A stretch of DNA of 64,000 nt from Roseburia sp. 1XD42-69 (GTDB lineage: Bacteria; Bacillota; Clostridia; Lachnospirales; Lachnospiraceae). The stretch is from NCBI RefSeq assembly GCF_003612565.1, contig NZ_RAZG01000002.1:110477-174476 (forward strand), given 5' to 3'. Position 1 is the stretch's first letter. Each line of letters starts with the position of its first letter. Positions 61,453-64,000 of this stretch are shown piece by piece. Made by a program: the position numbers and the translations under genes. Below the pieces are notes generated by a model. That model worked only from the letters and a program-made list of their open reading frames with translations. It had not been told where the DNA came from and searched no databases.

Positions 61453-63312
61453 ATGACAGAAACCGCCTTAAATGATGAGATACTTCTGAAAGTGGACAAA
61501 CCGGCCAGATACATCGGCAATGAAGTGAATATGGTGAAAAAAAATCCGGTAGATGTGGATATACGCTTTGCCATCTGTTTTCCCGATGTGTATGAGATTG
61601 GCATGTCCCATCTGGGAATCCAGATTTTGTACGATATGTTTAACCAGAGGGAGGATGTATACTGCGAGAGGGTCTATTCTCCCTGGCCGGATCTCCATGG
61701 GATTTTAAAAGAAAAGGGGATTCCACTTTTTGCCTTAGAATCCCAGGAGCCGGTAAAATCCTTTGATTTTCTGGGAATTACCATACAGTATGAGATGTGC
61801 TATACCAATATTCTTCAGATTTTAGATTTATCCCAAATTCCCATGGCGGCAGGAGAGCGGACAAAAGACCATCCTTTTGTCATTGGAGGAGGTCCTTGTG
61901 TGTACAACCCCGAGCCTCTTGCAGATTTTTTTGACCTCTTTTATATCGGGGAGGGAGAGACTGTGTATGACCGTCTCTTTGCCTGTTATAAGGAGTGGAA
62001 ATTTTCGGGCAGAACCCGTAGAGAGTTTTTACTGGAAGCGGCAAAAATTCCAGGAATCTATGTCCCATCCCTGTATGAGGTTTCCTATAAAGAGGATGGA
62101 ACCATTGCATCTTTTTTCCCGGCGGAACAGGGCGTGCCGGACAAAGTAAGAAAGCAGGTGATGATGGACATGACAAATGCCCCATATCCCAGCAAACCTC
62201 TGGTTCCCTTTATCAAAGCCACCCAGGACCGGGTGGTGCTGGAAATCCAGCGGGGATGCATTAGGGGGTGCCGATTCTGCCAGGCAGGGATGATTTATCG
62301 TCCCACCAGAGAAAAGGATGTGGAGGTTTTAAAGAAATATGCTTATGAGATGTTAAAGCATACGGGGCATGAAGAAATCTCTTTAAGCTCCTTAAGTTCT
62401 TCGGATTATTCCGGTTTAAAGGAGCTTGTGACATATCTTATAGATGAATTTAAGGGAAAAGGGGTGAACATTTCCCTTCCCTCCTTAAGAATCGACGCTT
62501 TTTCCCTGGATGTGATGAGCAAAGTCCAGGATGTGAGAAAAAGCAGCTTAACCTTCGCCCCGGAGGCAGGCTCCCAGCGCCTTCGGAATGTGATAAATAA
62601 GGGGCTTACGGAGGAAATCATTCTTAAGGGCGCAGGGGAAGCCTTTGAGGGGGGCTGGCAGAAGGTAAAACTCTATTTTATGCTGGGGCTGCCCACAGAG
62701 ACGAGAGAAGACCAGGAGGCCATCGCGGAGCTTGCCAATAAAATTGCCGCAAGGTATTACGAGATTCCAAAGGAAAGGCGGAATGGGAAATGCCAGATTA
62801 CCATCAGCACATCTTTTTTTGTGCCCAAGCCTTTTACACCTTTCCAGTGGGCCAAAATGTACTCAAAAGAGCATTACCTCTCCTGTGCAAAAACAGTGAA
62901 TGATGCGGTGAAAAACCAGTTAAACCACAAGAGCATGAAATACAACTGGCATGAGGCGGATGTAACGGTTCTGGAGGGGATTTTGGCAAGAGGGGACAGA
63001 AGGCTGGGACAGGTCATTAAGGCTGCCTATGAAAAGGGCTGCATCTTTGATGCCTGGAGCGATTTTTTTGACAATGAAAAGTGGATAGAAGCCTTTTTGG
63101 AGACTGGGATTGATCCGGATTTTTATACTTTAAGGGAACGCCCCTTAGATGAAATCCTGCCCTGGGATTTTATTGATGCGGGGGTGACAAAGGAGTTTTT
63201 AAAGAGAGAGTATGAGAATGCCTTAAAAGAGACGGTGACTTTAAACTGCAGGGAAAAGTGCAGCGGCTGCGGTGCGGCCAGGTTTGGGGGCGGTGTGTGC
63301 CTTTCGGTCTGA
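61453..63312 (+). CDS. TIGR03960-family B12-binding/radical SAM protein
   Basis: A 619-residue protein with an N-terminal cobalamin-binding-like region and a radical SAM core whose cluster motif is RGCIRGCRFCQAGMIYRP. The C-terminus ends in a cysteine-rich CREKCSGCGAARFGG. This family is usually the first of a pair with a TIGR03936/DUF2344 gene, then rng and rplU; here the partner is missing and a terminator-like hairpin and gene debris follow. Its reaction is not known. Confidence 0.92.
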   Translation: MTETALNDEILLKVDKPARYIGNEVNMVKKNPVDVDIRFAICFPDVYEIGMSHLGIQILYDMFNQREDVYCERVYSPWPDLHGILKEKGIPLFALESQEPVKSFDFLGITIQYEMCYTNILQILDLSQIPMAAGERTKDHPFVIGGGPCVYNPEPLADFFDLFYIGEGETVYDRLFACYKEWKFSGRTRREFLLEAAKIPGIYVPSLYEVSYKEDGTIASFFPAEQGVPDKVRKQVMMDMTNAPYPSKPLVPFIKATQDRVVLEIQRGCIRGCRFCQAGMIYRPTREKDVEVLKKYAYEMLKHTGHEEISLSSLSSSDYSGLKELVTYLIDEFKGKGVNISLPSLRIDAFSLDVMSKVQDVRKSSLTFAPEAGSQRLRNVINKGLTEEIILKGAGEAFEGGWQKVKLYFMLGLPTETREDQEAIAELANKIAARYYEIPKERRNGKCQITISTSFFVPKPFTPFQWAKMYSKEHYLSCAKTVNDAVKNQLNHKSMKYNWHEADVTVLEGILARGDRRLGQVIKAAYEKGCIFDAWSDFFDNEKWIEAFLETGIDPDFYTLRERPLDEILPWDFIDAGVTKEFLKREYENALKETVTLNCREKCSGCGAARFGGGVCLSV

Positions 63313-63328
63313 CAGGAAATCCTGTCAG
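63309..63328. repeat. Inverted repeat over the radical SAM stop codon
   Basis: CTGACAGGA (63309-63317) pairs with TCCTGTCAG (63320-63328). The TGA stop lies in the stem. No T-run follows on the plus strand, so it is a weak terminator candidate or an mRNA end-protecting hairpin. Confidence 0.55.
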
Positions 63329-63376
63329 GCAAAAATCTGCCCCGCCCATGCATATGTGCAAAAGGGCAGGGAAAGA

Positions 63377-63577
63377 CTAAACCAGTTTTTTCTTTAATTC
63401 TTTCAGTGCGTCTAAGGTGTGGTTTATATTGTGTTTGTGCCAGTTGTTTTTGCCCAGGCCCAGGGGAGCTGCGCTCAAACCAGAAGACCTCCAGTTGCTT
63501 AATTCTCCCTGTTTGATGGAAAAATGCAGGCTGTCCTGCGGGGTTTCTATGGTGAGATGGTAATTAAAGCCCGCTTC
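63377..63577 (-). pseudogene. C-terminal gene remnant, no start codon
   Basis: On the minus strand an open stretch of 66 codons ends at a TAG (63379-63377) and is bounded upstream by an in-frame TGA (63580-63578). It has no ATG, GTG or TTG with a ribosome binding site. The translation contains HFSIKQGELSNWRSSG, GLGKNNWHKHNINHTLD and ends ALKELKKKLV, so it looks like the real end of a helical protein rather than chance. Family not recognised. Confidence 0.5.
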
Positions 63578-63638
63578 TCAAGGGCGTTGCCATAAGAAAA
63601 CATGGAAAACCCCAGTAAAATCACAATGTCATTAACTT

Positions 63639-63679
63639 AAGGAATCTTTTACATTTGAATTGTAAAAGATTCCTTTTTT
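63639..63679. terminator. Strong bidirectional terminator near the remnant
   Basis: A perfect 15-bp stem AAGGAATCTTTTACA / TGTAAAAGATTCCTT with a 7-base loop, then T6. The A/T flanks let it work in both directions. Confidence 0.88.
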
Positions 63680-63940
63680 CTGTATTTTTATTGTTTTGTA
63701 AAATGGTTGATTATCTCAAAAAAGCCTTGATTTACGGGCATACAAGCAGGATTTCAAGCTGAATTTACTACCAATTTACTACTTTTGAGGGAAAGAGCCT
63801 TGATATGCCGCCCGGAACCCTGCCAGCCCAGCCACCAGCACACAGCATTGAGAAAGAATAAATGAAAACTGAATACGACGCAGACGCAGCGTTTCTCTAT
63901 CCCTATACGGGAGAACAGGAACGCCGCTTTTTAGTACCAT
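63680..63940. other. Gene-poor stretch with short direct repeats
   Basis: No convincing gene. AATTTACTAC occurs twice one base apart (63762-63771 and 63773-63782) and AGCCTTGAT occurs at 63723-63731 and 63796-63804. A 31-codon plus-strand frame starting MKTEYDADAAFLYPYTGE lies at 63862-63957 without a good ribosome binding site; it may be a remnant. Confidence 0.4.
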
Positions 63941-63997
63941 ATAAGTGTAAGAGATAAAGCATTTCATCAGTGCTTTACCTTCTGCACTTATTTTTTT
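63941..63997 (+). terminator. Two-part terminator at the window end
   Basis: Outer stem ATAAGTG (63941-63947) / CACTTAT (63985-63991) and inner stem TAAAGCA (63955-63961) / TGCTTTA (63971-63977), followed by a run of T residues. It overlaps the end of the short 31-codon frame. Confidence 0.65.
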
Positions 63998-64000
63998 ATG

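Noticed and set aside
63700..63757. Frame containing YGHTS that resembles the end of a tyrosine recombinase
   Set aside because: The resemblance is limited to a few residues and a stop follows at once; too short to call an integrase remnant.
63779..63967. 62-codon minus-strand frame at the window end
   Set aside because: It crosses the two-part terminator stem, has no convincing ribosome binding site, and matches no family I know.

Overview
The window looks like a chromosomal segment of a spore-forming, anaerobic, low-to-mid GC Firmicute, most likely a member of the Lachnospiraceae (Clostridia). The signs are strong AGGAGG ribosome binding sites, sigma-A promoters (TTGACA/TATAAT), a CIRCE-controlled groESL operon, sporulation genes (SpoIID-type and YlbJ-type), short-form HisG with HisZ, the clostridial-type yicC-remA-gmk-rpoZ cluster, RecU and RqcH. 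The genus assignment is inference from gene content and order; no rRNA is present to settle it.

Layout. 0.1-7.1 kb: a small membrane protein, a Cof-type HAD phosphatase, a DUF2974-type hydrolase, groES-groEL behind a perfect CIRCE operator, an L,D-transpeptidase, and a convergent AP2/HNH-like gene. 7.1-15 kb: central and amino-acid metabolism (threonine synthase, citrate synthase, cytidine deaminase, ATP-type PEP carboxykinase), a CheY-like/CheX-like pair, and a probable 6S RNA. 15-23.8 kb: a SpoIID/LytB-domain protein, a YihY-type membrane protein, four tandem secreted PPC-like paralogues, queA and a PilZ protein. 23.8-34.3 kb: aroA-tyrA on the minus strand, an EF-G-like GTPase, a secreted repeat/propeller protein, leuS with a large hairpin in its leader, and rqcH. 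34.5-41.8 kb: a cellulose-synthase-like cluster with a PilZ-bearing synthase, a membrane-anchored partner, an MBOAT acetyltransferase, a DHHW protein and a GH5 endoglucanase lipoprotein. 41.8-55.9 kb: a dense housekeeping block (yicC, remA, gmk, rpoZ, rimO, pgsA, cinA, rsmD, coaD, a coiled-coil protein, ylbJ, pepD, an M23 protein, rRNA pseudouridine synthases, ygiQ, recU). 55.9-61.1 kb: a partial histidine operon, hisZ-hisG-hisD-hisB plus a HisF-like/HisI/HisE fusion. 61.1-64 kb: a small membrane protein, a TIGR03960-type radical SAM protein, then a gene-poor stretch with a gene remnant and two strong terminators.

How the parts work together. The cellulose cluster encodes what is needed to make, acetylate and trim an exported beta-glucan, and its synthase carries a PilZ domain, which points to c-di-GMP control; a second stand-alone PilZ protein lies at 23.4 kb. 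The his, aro and thr genes indicate amino-acid prototrophy. The most unusual items are the four tandem free-standing PPC-like secreted proteins, the AP2/HNH-like gene, the degenerate barrel fused to HisIE, and three structured non-coding signals: the leuS leader hairpin, the long rpoZ-rimO stem-loop and a repeated element between stop codon and terminator. I did not find CRISPR arrays, rRNA, tRNA, intact phage genes or intact insertion sequences. Many start codons were placed by ribosome binding site rather than by the longest reading frame; each such choice is stated in its entry.
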